A stretch of 64,000 nucleotides of DNA from Podospora pseudocomata. Lineage: Eukaryota > Ascomycota > Sordariomycetes > Sordariales > Podosporaceae. The stretch is from NCBI RefSeq assembly GCF_035222375.1, contig NW_026946363.1, positions 4,650,001 to 4,714,000 on the forward strand, read 5' to 3'. A program made the position numbers and the translations under genes. The stretch's first letter is position 1; every line of letters begins with the position of its first letter. The notes beneath the pieces are model-generated. The model had not been told where the DNA came from, made no database searches, and saw only the letters and a program-made list of their open reading frames with translations. Below, piece after piece: positions 20,937 through 31,795 of this stretch.

Positions 20937-22492
20937 CTTGAAGGAGGGTAAGGTGAGGATGAGAGGCACAAGCTGGGTGCTTGACCTTCAGATCAGGGCT
21001 TGCGATCAATCATCATCATATATACCCCACGCTCAATCCGCTACTCGCATCCTCGCGCTCAAGTGTCGTTGATAGCAACCCCTGAAGGTGATGCTTTAAC
21101 CCTAGGCATCATCTCACACCGGGTTCTTGGCCATGAATTCCCGCAAGTCCCGACGTTGGTGAAGGCATCCACCAACAGCCACCATCGTCGGACACAAACG
21201 GGAACACCTGCCCGTCTTGCACCTAGCCTTATCGTTGACAGTCGAGGTTTACCAGCTCCGCGGATCCGGGATTGGAAGAGGCCCGTCACTTGGCGGTACG
21301 GAATCGATGTTTATTGGCCAATGGCGGACTTATCGTGTCAAGACACGCTATTGAACCCCAGAATACGATATTCCATGCAAGAGCGTGGCGGTGGGGGTGA
21401 GAAATGACGACACTGGAGCTTTCTCACGCTTTCTGGAAATGGGCATCTGATAAGAATGGGGTTGTTAACTTGTGGTCAATTTTGTTTGTATTTTGAACCG
21501 TGATAAGGGTGGGTGTTGTGATGCCTTATGGGGCTTCATCTTAACCACTCCACTGTCGCGATAAGATAGGCAATAAGAAGCCGGTGAAGATGCTGGTGAT
21601 ATAGGTAAAGTTCTTGACTAAAACTCGGGATTCCAGGCAACAGGTAAACAAATGCGGTTGTGAACCCGACTGAAGTCCGAGTTTATTCGTGCCTAAGCTC
21701 GATGTAAAAGGTTGAAGAGCCTCACCATCTCACTGGGGTGCTTGGTGGTGGGTTGCGTTGCGAACAAAAAAGTGGGGATTGCTATGCAAAGACGTTGGAA
21801 GGTGGGCAGGCCTTCGAACCATCGTGAGCAGTTCTCAAATACCCTATTGAGGTCCTGCAAACCGTCACCCATATCGTTTCCATTGATGCATCCTGAGGTG
21901 AACTTGAGGCCTTTCTGACAAACAGTCTCAATTGCCGGTCTACCGGGTCTGGGCCCTGTAAATGCGGAGGAGGCCCGTGCAGGAAGCCGAACCCGAGTGT
22001 GGGGGCCAACGGCCGCAGGGGCAACCGTTGAGCACGGGGTTTCGAGAGTTCCGACGACTTCAACACCAACGTCAACAACACCAGTGGTGTGGTGATCAAC
22101 GTTCGGCACATCTGGTGTATAGAGACAGGACTCCTCAGATTTATGAAGACACCTCTGTGGCCGAGGGAGACTCGTGATATTTGATGCGCTCCAGTTAGAG
22201 ACAGCTGAACATGGAAACGTGCAGCTTCAAGTCTCTTCGATACTGCTGCCATCCGAACGATGACCACGGTGCAGAAATGCGTTCCCAATTGGTTGGCCGG
22301 CAGAACTTTGCCAGTTCCAAACTGAAAGCGTTGGTTTCCGTCCCGTCCAATACAACGGTGGCTGTTTCGGTGCAACATGCGGCAGGAGCCCCTCACTTGA
22401 ACACATCGTCAAATTCCGCCTCACCTTGAACTTCTCCTAGCACACCTCAGAAGTAACATCAAAAACCTAGGAATACACTAATTTACGCACAA
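20937..22492. other. Divergent intergenic region between amidase and 3beta-HSD-like gene
   Basis: 1.55 kb shared upstream region of two divergent genes. On the minus strand about 22200-22430 a frame reads protein-like (AKFCRPTNWERISAPWSS) but is short, has a stop at each end and no recognised homologue. It could be a relic exon. I make no gene call. Confidence 0.4.
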
Positions 22493-24058
22493 ATGGCCGC
22501 CCTCGTGATAGGGCTGGGCGCCGCCTCGCTCCTTCTCCTGACTTATACCTACCTCTCGCGTCTCAGCAGCATCCTGAAAAGCACCCCCGAAGCAGTATTG
22601 AAGGTGTCTCCGAAAAGATGGACCAAAGAAGAGCTGCGACAGGCATATCAGCGCCTCGAAAATAATCTTATTACCACCAAAAGCTATGCAGATCGCATTC
22701 CCCCCAAGTTGGATAGACGATACATCATCACTGGGGGTTCTGGTGCGTAGCCCGGCTCAATTGTAGGTCGCAAGATCGCTTCTGACATCAAAACCACAGG
22801 TCTTGTTGGTGGCTACATTGTCCTACAGCTTCTGGAACGTGGTCAATCTCCAGAAAGCATTCGTATCGTGGAGTTTCGGCCTCTCAACCGGGCTGACATG
22901 CTCAGTGGGCCAGCATCAACGGTCGACTTTGTCAAGGCAGACATCTCCTCAGCCGAGTCCACTAACAATGCCTTTGAGAAATCATGGCCATCCTCTGTTG
23001 CTCACCTTCCCTTGACGGTCTTTCACACAGCGGCAGTCATTGTGCCATCGGACCGGTCCAAACTCGTCTACGGTCTCTGTGAAAGTGTCAATGTTCGGGG
23101 CACCCGGAATGTCCTCGACGCAGCTCGCAAAGCCGGGGCCGATGTACTGATCTCGACATCCTCTGGCGGCGTCAGTATTCGCCCCATTGAACTCTGGATC
23201 TCACCTCTAGAGTTACTCCTGTCACCCAAGAATAAGCTCCCCGAGATAAAGAACTACCTCCAAGTCATGGACGAGAAGGACTTCTTTGAGCCACCCCGCA
23301 AGCACGAAGAGCACTTTGCCAACTACGCCGTCTCCAAAGCCAGGGCTGAGAGAATAGTTTGTGGTGCCAACAGCCCCGAGCTCCGAACTGGAAGCATCAG
23401 ACCAGCAAACGGTGTCTACGGGCAACCAGGCGACAATACCCTCGGGGGCTCTCTCGCCATGAGCGACTGCCCCACCTGGTGCGCGCACATCATCCAACCC
23501 TTCGTCCACGGCATCAACGTCGCCATTGCCCACCTTGACTATGAAGCCGTCCTGGCTGCTAACCCCAAAGCACCACAAGCTGGCCGCCCCTTCATGATCA
23601 CCGACCCTAACCCTCCCATCAGCTACATCGACATGTATCTAGCTATCGAGACGCTGGCTAACACTCCGTTCAAGCTCATTCGTTTGCCTCCGCTGCCAAT
23701 GTGGTTTCTTTCCTACATTGTCGAGTGGTACTCCCTCTTGCCGGTCAAATACCCCTTCTTGAGAAGGATTCTGCCTGAGCTCAAGGGGGATATCAAGCAC
23801 GTGAAGCCTGGTTTGTTCAGTGTTACTACTCACATGGTAGCTACGAACGAGAATGCCAGTCGGTCTGTTGATGAGGGGGGGTTGGGGTTTAGGGGGGTGG
23901 TGACGACCCTGGAGGGTATGGTGCAGGAGATTGTGGAGTGGAATGTCGAGCACAAGGGGGAGAAGAAGGCCAAGAAGTTCCAGACGAGTATTTCGTTTGC
24001 GGAGGAGATTGCAAAGGCGGCCGAGGCGGCGGGGGTGATGGAGAAGATGGGTAAGTGA
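22493..24058 (+). CDS. Membrane-anchored 3beta-HSD/sterol dehydrogenase-like NAD-dependent reductase
   Basis: Exons 22493-22742 and 22800-24058 give 502 residues. A hydrophobic N-terminal anchor (VIGLGAASLLLLTYTYL) precedes the extended-SDR domain. The intron falls inside the nucleotide-binding motif; splicing gives IITGGSGLVGGYIVLQLLER (TGGxGxxG). Later motifs are TVFHTAAVIVPSDR, VNVRGTRNVLDAARKAGADV, STSSGGVSIRP, the catalytic YAVSK, and IRPANGVYGQPGDN. A hydrophobic segment (MWFLSYIVEWYSLL) and a long C-terminal tail follow. The layout resembles Erg26-type sterol-4-alpha-carboxylate 3-dehydrogenases and their fungal paralogues, which act at the ER. The usual ergosterol enzyme is shorter and lacks this N-terminal anchor, so a paralogous role is more likely. 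Confidence 0.88.
22743..22799 (+). other. Intron of the 3beta-HSD-like gene (57 bp)
   Basis: GTGCGT...CCACAG, with branch-like TCTGACAT. It splits the TGGSG/LVGG nucleotide-binding motif. Confidence 0.85.
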
Positions 24059-24472
24059 TCGTGGAGGAACGATATGCCCTTTAGGTAGGCTTTCGAAGTA
24101 TTCGATAGGGACCGAATCGTTGTAATTCCAGATAATTAGCCTTCTTTGAATCATCATTCTCACAGTCATCGTGTGCTGACTTGCTGTTCTGAAGTGTCAG
24201 TCCTTTTCCGGAGGACACGCTCAGAACTGCTGTGCGCTCATACCTAGTCCATACTCGCATCGCACATGGGCAAACTGCATGAACCTCTCGGCATCGAGTA
24301 ACCACAAGCAAGGGGAGGGGGTATCAACGAATTATATTTCCCAGTTCTGTCCCAAAATAAAAACTCCTTTGCCTGCTTCGTAAAACACAAACCCCCCTTT
24401 GTCCCACGGGACGGCCCGTCCCTTCTTCCCGGCCTCTTGTGACGATGTAAACCAAGCACTCAGGAGAACATC
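24059..24472. other. Convergent gene-end region
   Basis: Lies between the stops of the 3beta-HSD-like gene and the Ctr transporter. Only 3' ends are expected and nothing else was seen. Confidence 0.5.
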
Positions 24473-25179
24473 TCACCCACAGCAAACAGTAGGCTCATCA
24501 ATCCCACCCCCCACCAGCCCCCCGTTCTTCACCGCCGCCGTTCCATCCACCCCAATCACCACCGTCTTGGTCATCCAATCACACAAGAACTTGCCCAGCA
24601 ACGCCCCGATCAAAATACTAATAATCACATACCCATTATAATACATGGCCAACAACATGATAATATACGCCAGCCCAAAAGTAGCAGTGTGGATCAACGA
24701 GCGGATAAGCTGCTGCAGTGGGCTCGCGCGGAAAGTGACTGTCTGAGGAGCAACCGCTTCGTTCGACGACGACGACGACGAGGCAGCACCGGGGCATGAC
24801 GGCGCGGCGGAAGAGGGGGCAAGACCGCCGTTAGCGATCAGTGCTACCCTTGCCGCAAAGTCCCGCTGGATGTGCTCGTCGTATTCTTTGCCAATGCGGC
24901 GTAGGGCTTCGAGGAGGATGACCATCAGGATGACGCCTATGCAGGTGGCCGCGAAGGCGCCGTTGGTGGTGATGTGCCATGAAGAGGAGAGGAAGCAGGC
25001 GTCGATTGTGTACCAGTTCCAGAGCATCTGTTCACCCCCCCAAAAAATCATGGTTAGTTTACTTGCTCAGACAGACTAGCGTAATGGTGAATGGATTGGG
25101 TTTGCTGGCGCGCGCAACGTACGGAGATTTTGCAGGCGGGGCCGTCGCCCATGCCGCCGCCGTGGCCGGAGTGTGACAT
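24473..25179 (-). CDS. Ctr-family copper transporter
   Basis: Exon 1 (25179-25123) and exon 2 (25027-24473) give 203 residues. The N-terminus MSHSGHGGGMGDG is Met/His-rich, as in the extracellular Cu(I)-collecting end of Ctr proteins, followed by MLWNWYTIDACFLSSSWHI. Three membrane segments are visible: about residues 43-60 (TCIGVILMVILLEAL), 131-149 and 151-169. Segment 2 carries the conserved MxxxM (MLLAM, 143-147), and segment 3 carries GxxxG (GALLG, 160-164), both hallmarks of the trimeric Ctr pore. The cytosolic loop is long and Ser-rich, and the tail ends VCCG, a Cys end typical of Cu handoff. The gene is divergent from the metalloreductase at 26511, which fits a Cu(II)-reduction then Cu(I)-uptake pair. 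Residue placements are approximate. Confidence 0.92.
25028..25122 (-). other. Intron of the Ctr gene (95 bp)
   Basis: Donor GTACGT, branch AACTAACC, acceptor GAACAG. It joins PACKIS to MLWNWY in frame. Confidence 0.85.
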
Positions 25180-26510
25180 TGTGAGTGTTTTCAGAGGAAT
25201 TAAGTTATATAGGGATATTCTTGTCGTTTGCCGCGGGTGATCCGATTTAAACGAGGGAGTGCGATCGGGAGGCTCGAGGTTCTCACGAGGAGGGAAACGA
25301 TGGTGTATTTAACAGCGGCGGCGACGAGTGCGGAGCGGAGGGTGCTGTTAGTTGGCTTGAAACTGACCACGCCTTGTTGGAGAACTTGTGCACGAGGCGC
25401 GGCGAAATTGCAAGAGATCAGAAGAGAAGAGAGGTGAGAGGCGATTAAGCCCAGATATGCAAGACAAGCTCTGTTTATAGAACAGCTTGAGGTTAAGTCG
25501 AGGTGTGTTGTTGTCTTGTGCTGCTGCCCCTCATCCCGCGTTGGTGGTTGGGATCACCGGACCTTTTTGGACGTTGCGCAACCGAGAGTCAAGACAACTA
25601 ACACTTTTCACTGTTCGGTGAGGTGCTGCCGACACCGCCCTTCGTATCTTCTCTTTTCAAGGCCCTTCATCCGGAGTCCCTATCGAAGTGGTGCAATTGC
25701 TGGGCATTTTGAGCAGATATGCGCCAGAATATCAAGGACCACAGCTTCCAAAAGCGTTCGACAGCTCGCTGCCAAGCAAGCACGGCGCGCCCCACGGCAC
25801 AGGGATCACAGGATCACAGGGGGTCCCGAGCAGGGGCGGCGATTGGGCCACTGTCCGCTACAGCAGGGTGATCCGGGAAGTTCCCCCAGCGGTACCCACT
25901 GCTGATGCAGAAACGTGCTCAAAGATGCTCACCATTTTCCTCGTGGGCATGGTGGGACATCACGAACCCCAAAAACATGAGCAGCAGGAAGGAATAACCT
26001 GATATTTATCAAGGTTCCCGAGAGCGGCGATATGGAATCCGGGCAATCCAATTCGCCGCCTTTAGCTGTTCGCTTCCAGAAAACGCCCCCCTGAAGGGCA
26101 GAATACCGAGAGCTGCACCCCGCGGATTCAGCACATGCATCTCTTGGGATTTGGGACGAGGTCTTGGAACCTGCTCGCGATTACACCAACTCCACACACA
26201 TCACTTGGCGATGCTACCCGGGCGGGAAGAGGACGGCAACAGAGCCGCCAGATTCCACCTTGCAGAGACGAATTCGGAGCCCAGGTCCCGACGCAGGCAT
26301 GGGGCCTAGATATATTACCAGACCGCTCCCGGGGGGTGCGGGTGGCGATGGAGTGGTATAAGGACAGACATGTCCCGGTTTGATGCCACATGGTGCTGAG
26401 ACATTCTCCATTCCGGATCCTTTTGGCCGTCACCATCTCCAGCTCCCAAGTGCTGTCTCCAAGATAACTGGGAGTAGAGACAGAGCCGCCGGGCTTATCC
26501 TCCAAGCACC
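25180..26510. promoter_or_regulatory. Shared upstream region of the Ctr and ferric reductase genes
   Basis: 1.33 kb between two divergent starts. I saw no gene and no full-length copper- or iron-regulator consensus. Short partial matches (TTTGAGC, TTATC) are too weak to call. Confidence 0.35.
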
Positions 26511-28472
26511 ATGGAGTCGCTCACAACCCCAAACTCCATCCTTCGGCGTCAGCACATCCAGAACTTCTCAGAAGCCTCCCAACTAGAGCCTCACTGGGGG
26601 TACGCCTACCGTGTAGTCCCCTGCACAAACGACCCAGGGTCATGCGCCTACCTAGACGTGGTCTATGACGCCCACGATGTAGGCATGCTATACACGGGCA
26701 TCTTCTGGGCCACCGTCCTGGGCATCCTCCTCATCTGGGGCATCGGTCGCCGTGTCTTCCCAGCCCGAGAACCAGTCGACGACCTCCTCGCCCAGCTATC
26801 CACCAACGAATCAACCCCCCAACGTCCCAAACCCAGCTTCCTCTCCCGTTCCTTAGGCGCGGTCGCCTCCTCCGTTAGACACCACCTCCTCCCCACCGCT
26901 CCCCTGAGGACCATCTTCGGGCACACTACCCGCCTCCAACTCGTCATCCTCGCCGTCTTGACAAGCTACCTATCCATCTGGTCCTTTGTGGGAATCGTCT
27001 ACGGGAAATGGGTCACCCCCATCAAAGGCCAGCCAGCAGACGTAGTCAACACGCGCACCTCCCTCGGCCCCTGGGCCGACCGCGTCGGCGTCCTCGCCTA
27101 CGCGCTCACCCCCTTATCCGTCCTCTTTGCCGCCAGAGAGTCGATCCTCTCAGCCGTCACCGGCGTCCCATACACCTCCTTCATGTTCCTTCACAAATGG
27201 ACCGGCTACATCATCCTCGTGCAATCCCTCCTCCACACTCTAGGTTGGGTCCTGATCGAAGGCTGGCTGTACAAACCCCAACCCGACGTCTGGAACAAGT
27301 GGGTGGTGCAGGAATACGCCATCTGGGGCTTCGTCGCCCTCGGCCTCCTCGTCCTCCTGTGGATCTGCTCCTTCCAGTGGGTCATCAAGAACATCACCGG
27401 GTACGAATTCTTCCGCAAGGCGCACTACGTCATGGCCATGGTCTACATTGGGGCGTTGATCGGTCACTGGGAGGAACTGCAGTGTTTTCTCGTGCCCGGT
27501 ATTGTCCTCTGGGTGGTTGACCGGCTTGCCAGATTAGTGCGGATGGGGATGTTGCACTGTGGGTACCAACGCAAGGAAGGACGGTGGGGGTTTTCCAGTG
27601 CCGAGGCGGAAGCAAAGTTCTGGAAGGATGAGAGGTTTGGGGATGTGGTTAGGTTGGATTTTGAGCATCATCAGAAGGCGTGGAGTATTGGGCAGCACTT
27701 CTTTTTGTGTTTTACCGAGGGGAGTCTGTGGCAGAGTCATCCTTTTACTCCGTTGTCGCTCCCTCAGATTAACAACGTTGGGGACGTCAAGCATTCGTAT
27801 ATTTTCCGGGCGAAGGGGGGGGAGACGAGAAAGATTGCGCGGGTGATTGAGGAGAAGTTGAAGGAGCAGAAGGAAGGGAGGACGACGACGAATGTGGTGC
27901 TTCAGGGGCCGTATGGGGAGAATATTGTGGAGGGCTTGACGCAGGATGTGAATGTGCTTTGCGTGGCTGGTGGAACGGGAATTACCTATGTCCTGCCTGT
28001 TTTGTTGAGATTGGTGAGGGAGAAGGTGAACCCCGACAGGAAAATCGAGTTGGTCTGGGCGGTGAAGAGAAAGCAGGATCTTGAATGGATTGAGCCAGAG
28101 TTGGAGGAGCTGAGGAGGCTGGGTGCTGCGCATGGATTGCAGATTCGAATCTTTGTTACTGCTGAGGATGTTGCTCCTGGAGCCAGGACGACAACCGGCG
28201 ATGAGAAGAAGGTGTCGGAGGATGTCGACTCCAAGTCGGTGTCTGTGGGCAGTGACGAAAGCCAGAACCAGCGGCCTGACGTCAATGTGGCTGTCAATGA
28301 GTTTGTCGGCAACGTCGCTCAGGGCTCCACGCGCGTTTTTGGTAGCGGGCCACCGAGCATGATCACGGAGCTGCGTGAGGCTGTTGCGCAAAGAAACTCT
28401 GGATCGAAGGTGTGGATGGGTGAGGGGAGATATGACGTTCGTCTTGTTTGCGATGATCGGTTGGAATGGTGA
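26511..28472 (+). CDS. Ferric/cupric reductase (FRE family), plasma membrane
   Basis: A single-exon gene of 653 residues. A hydrophobic segment near 58-78 is followed by a loop and then the ferric-reductase membrane domain (about 140-345). The paired heme ligands fit His228/His242 (LHKWTGYIILVQSLLH) and His305/His319 (AHYVMAMVYIGALIGH). A cytosolic FAD domain follows, with SIGQHFFLCF and SHPFTPLS (the HPFT motif), then NVVLQGPYGEN and the NADPH site VLCVAGGTGITYVLPVLLRL. It ends with RVFGSGPPSM and DDRLEW. The enzyme moves electrons from NADPH across the plasma membrane to Fe(III) or Cu(II). Its divergent neighbour is a Ctr transporter, so cupric reduction is a likely job. An acidic Ser-rich insert (about 575-605) sits in the NADPH domain. 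Confidence 0.93.
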   Translation: MESLTTPNSILRRQHIQNFSEASQLEPHWGYAYRVVPCTNDPGSCAYLDVVYDAHDVGMLYTGIFWATVLGILLIWGIGRRVFPAREPVDDLLAQLSTNESTPQRPKPSFLSRSLGAVASSVRHHLLPTAPLRTIFGHTTRLQLVILAVLTSYLSIWSFVGIVYGKWVTPIKGQPADVVNTRTSLGPWADRVGVLAYALTPLSVLFAARESILSAVTGVPYTSFMFLHKWTGYIILVQSLLHTLGWVLIEGWLYKPQPDVWNKWVVQEYAIWGFVALGLLVLLWICSFQWVIKNITGYEFFRKAHYVMAMVYIGALIGHWEELQCFLVPGIVLWVVDRLARLVRMGMLHCGYQRKEGRWGFSSAEAEAKFWKDERFGDVVRLDFEHHQKAWSIGQHFFLCFTEGSLWQSHPFTPLSLPQINNVGDVKHSYIFRAKGGETRKIARVIEEKLKEQKEGRTTTNVVLQGPYGENIVEGLTQDVNVLCVAGGTGITYVLPVLLRLVREKVNPDRKIELVWAVKRKQDLEWIEPELEELRRLGAAHGLQIRIFVTAEDVAPGARTTTGDEKKVSEDVDSKSVSVGSDESQNQRPDVNVAVNEFVGNVAQGSTRVFGSGPPSMITELREAVAQRNSGSKVWMGEGRYDVRLVCDDRLEW

Positions 28473-28662
28473 TTGATACCCCTTTTGTTATTTGTTCTAG
28501 AATAAGCGCCGTATAATATTCATGCTTTCTTTTGAGCCTTTCTTCCAAACCACCTGCAGTGCCCACACACTCATGTCTCGCGATTATCTACAGATCCCCC
28601 ATATCATCCCCATACATCATGTCACCTGCATCAAAAGTTAGCAACAACTCACACTATGCCCA

Positions 28663-30438
28663 TCAGACATCAGTACCCCTCGCTTTGTGCCACTCCTCAA
28701 CCCAAACCTTCACAAACTCTGCCTCCGCCTTCTGCACGTCAGCCACCGGCTTGGGCGGTAACCCAGGTCTAGTCTCATTAGGAAACAACCCATTCTCATC
28801 CCAGTGATGCACACCCTTCTCGATGAGAATAAACGGTTCGGAAACAGTGCTCTCCCGCCCGGGCAGCCCAATCCTATGAGGCGATGCAGCACGCCAGGGA
28901 TCCCATTCTCCGTCAACATGAGCCAGGCGAGGGTAGCTGATGTTCACACCGCCATGCTTGTTGATCCTTTCCACCTGAGAAGGAGTCGTAATGTTGAACG
29001 CCTCCCGACAGACAGTGGATGTGAACTCGAGGTTGATCAGTCGTGAGATGAGCGGGAGTTGATCAGCAGGGACACCAGAGCCAGTTTGAAGGTAGCCCCA
29101 TCTAGTCGCAAAGAATGTCAGCCAGATGTTCAAGATTGCAAGAACAGAAGAATGACTCACTCGAAACAATACTGATAAGCCCACAGCCTCCACTCCTGCG
29201 TGATATCATCCTGCTGGTAAAACTTCGAATCATAATTCGTGAAGCACTCGTCCTGGCTCTTCCCTCTTCGTTTGCACCCTTTTACAGCTGTGGCATCGAT
29301 ATACCCAATGTAATTGAGCAGCTGATTCACTAGCTTCACTTCATCATAGCCACCCACGGCGAGAAGTTCTTTTGCCTCCTCCTCCCGCTCGGCGATCCCG
29401 GGGTAGAGGACCTCGGTCGAGCTGATATTCCCACAGTAATGTCCAAACTCGGTACTGTTGACCGCCGGATCCCAATTCAAGCCTTGAAGTCCGGCTATTC
29501 CCTGGGCAATGGCATTGGCAAAGTCATCGTTTCTGGTGATATTGCCTAGCCCAAAGATATTCTTGACCCGTTGTGGGTATTCGGTGTCGGTGTGGTTGAT
29601 CAACACATTATCGATCGCATGAGTAAGCTTCTGAGTAGCCTCTATACATTCCCTAGGTCCATAAATCCGGGCGGCCTCGTAGTACTCCCAATAGTCATAG
29701 ATCGCCTCGGGAACACCAGAGGAGGCAATGGCGCCCCAATAGACGTCTGGGTAGAGCTTGCGGAGAAAGGCAACGACTGATCCGGCGTAGGAGCCACCGT
29801 AGGCAATGTAAGGGACGTTGTGAGAGGTGAGGTTCAAGTGTTCAAGGCCGGGGAAGACGACATTTTGGGCAAAGTATGCTTGATCAGCTAGGGCTTGATC
29901 CGTAGTCAAGAAGCGAAGGTTTTTGGTGCTGAAGTCGTCAGTGGGGTGGCTTTCGCCGTAGTAGCGGTGTTCAAAAATGACACCCAACCCGTTTGTTGCC
30001 TGGGAGAGCTGGGCTATGATGCCCTTTTGCAGATATCGAAGACGACCAGCTCCGTCGGTCTCACCGCCTTGGAGGACGATGACCGGACCGCCGGGTTGGT
30101 AGTGGCTCGCGTCAAACCAGTATCGGAGAAGGAAGGTCTCGTTGGTGTGTGGTTCATAGATGGAGTCATTGTGGAAGTGATCAATGGGAATTTGGATGGT
30201 TTGGGCTGGGTAGAGCTTTTCAAGGTCGGTGTCTCTGGGGTGGATGAGGGCAGTTCTCATCTCTCGCTCCTCCATCTGGAATTGGTGTCAACCAACGAGC
30301 TCACACATGCATGAAATTGGGACCGCTCACCTGCTCCTTGAAGTCCCCCAAAATCAAGGAAGTCCTAAAACCCTTGTATCCATCTACAACAGGCGCAACA
30401 AGCGCCACGCTGGCCAGGAGATATTGTAATATCGCCAT
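28663..30438 (-). CDS. Secreted serine peptidase, family S28 (prolyl carboxypeptidase-like)
   Basis: Three exons, 30438-30331, 30275-29161 and 29101-28663, give 553 residues. The signal peptide is AILQYLLASVALVAPVVDG. The S28 core follows: QIPIDHFHNDSIYEPHTNE, FLLRYWFDASHY, GPVIVLQGGETDGAGR, IFEHRYYGESHP, and the nucleophile elbow AYGGSYAGSV (Ser near 198). Near the C-terminus are HVDGEWDPWR, where the catalytic Asp lies, and KGVHHWDENGLFPNET, where the catalytic His lies. Many N-glycosylation sites are present. The family removes residues after proline at acidic pH. All landmarks are intact. Exon 1 is short and carries just the signal and about 16 further residues. Confidence 0.92.
29102..29160 (-). 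other. Second intron of the S28 peptidase (59 bp)
   Basis: GTGAGT donor, branch GGCTGACA, acceptor GACTAG. It joins QYCFE to WGYLQTGSG. Confidence 0.85.
30276..30330 (-). other. First intron of the S28 peptidase (55 bp)
   Basis: GTGAGC donor and TTCCAG acceptor. It joins GDFKEQ to MEEREMRTA in phase 0. Confidence 0.85.
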
Positions 30439-31129
30439 CTTCTGTCATGCACTCAAAGCACCAAGATGAAATACCTACTCACCTGTCTTGGCCCAAGGGG
30501 CTTATTCCACCCCTTATACCCCACTCTCACCCAGAGGTCAGTCCCTCTCTCCTCAAGTCTCCGCCTTTTACTTGTGCAATCCTCCGGGGTCGTCGGCCTT
30601 GCACAGTACACAAGGCCCGGGAATAATTCGCCCTGGTGAGATGGATAAGCGGGTGCAAACAGGGAAGGTAACACGCAACTCACTGGTCGTTGGACCTCAG
30701 CTTCCTGATCAGGTCAGGAGGATCGTCCGAGGTGGTGGTGATGTTGGAGTTCGTACGCTGTGTTTACATCAGCGCGTTGCAGGAGGGAGGACCACATCGG
30801 TGAGCGAGGTTGAGGTCAAGGTGGATGTGCTGTTCGGCAGTTCTCGACGCCCACCGGGAGGACCCTGTCGCAATCGCTTGGCTCCCCGCATGGCGCTAAA
30901 ACAGCCGCTGCCAAGGACGATATGTACAGGGGGGTTGGGGGTCAATTGAAGATGGGATGATGGTGAAGTCCGATGAAGCTTCTTTTTGATGGAAAGGAAC
31001 AGACAAGACATTAAACCCTTCACAAATGACCCCTTTCATCATCTTAAGCAAAATCCAATTTTTTGCGCCCTTCCCCGCCCCAGGACACCAAACCTGAAGC
31101 AATCCCGCCCAATCTCTAGACACCACCCC
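30439..31129. other. Intergenic, nothing recognised
   Basis: 0.7 kb upstream of the S28 gene and downstream of the small secreted protein. No gene or repeat supported. Confidence 0.5.
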
Positions 31130-31795
31130 TCAACTCCAATCAACAACCGTAGCATCCTTATAACACCTCACATTAACTGCATGATCATGACTCGAATGGC
31201 TCCCCGCCGGCAACTCATTCAACTCTGCACACTGCGGCACCAACTCAACCTCCACACAACCATCCGGCTTCTCCCCCCCTTCATACACATACTGCAACGT
31301 CAAAAAGTTCTGGTGATAATACGGCACCGTCGCATTACAAACCAAGTACGTCCCCTCCCCCAACCCATTCACCAACGCCGCATTCACCTCCGGGTCCCCA
31401 TCCACAGTATTATAACTCCCCGGCCCAGCATTGATGGCAATATTGTCAACCGGCGCCGTGGGGTCCTGCACCAGAACCCCAAACGGGGTCAGGGGCGTGG
31501 CAGCGTCAAAGATGACGGTTGTCTCCCCGTCTTCAACCTGGTCTAGGGTTCCATTTTCGTAAAAGACGTGTCCGTCGGTGAGGGCGGTGGAGATGGTCGC
31601 TACGCGGAAGCCGGGGCCGGCGTGGATGCTGTTGACTGCGGCGTTGTTGACGGTGGGGGTGAAGTCGGCGTCGGGGTTGGTGACGTGCACGACGAGGATG
31701 AAGCCCGGGGAGAAGTCGTTGGATGTTTTGGCACTGCCTGTGGCCAGGGCTGCTGTTGCCAGGGCGAGGGTGGTGAAGATGGAAGAGGTGTACAT
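31130..31795 (-). CDS. Small secreted protein of unknown function (221 aa)
   Basis: Single exon. Starts at 31795, 31810 and farther upstream are open in frame; I chose ATG at 31795 because it places a clean signal peptide first (MYTSSIFTTLALATAALATG). The mature part reads PGFILVVHVTNPDADFTPTV, then HAGPGFRVATISTA and VFYENGT, then PFGVLVQDPTAP and INAGPGSYNTVDGD, then GTYLVCNATVPYYHQNFLTL and VELVPQCAELNELPAGS. Two Cys pairs and a beta-rich pattern resemble the fungal secreted family often labelled DUF7907. That name is from memory. It has no recognised catalytic motif. A wall or surface role is possible but not shown. Confidence 0.72.
   Translation of the reverse strand: MYTSSIFTTLALATAALATGSAKTSNDFSPGFILVVHVTNPDADFTPTVNNAAVNSIHAGPGFRVATISTALTDGHVFYENGTLDQVEDGETTVIFDAATPLTPFGVLVQDPTAPVDNIAINAGPGSYNTVDGDPEVNAALVNGLGEGTYLVCNATVPYYHQNFLTLQYVYEGGEKPDGCVEVELVPQCAELNELPAGSHSSHDHAVNVRCYKDATVVDWS

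Noticed and set aside
21693-22396. Overlapping minus-strand frames of 138 and 204 codons
   Set aside because: They compete with each other, show no domain and lie in the divergent promoter region.
27534-28391. 285-codon minus-strand open frame
   Set aside because: Antisense shadow of the ferric reductase C-terminus; low-complexity translation.
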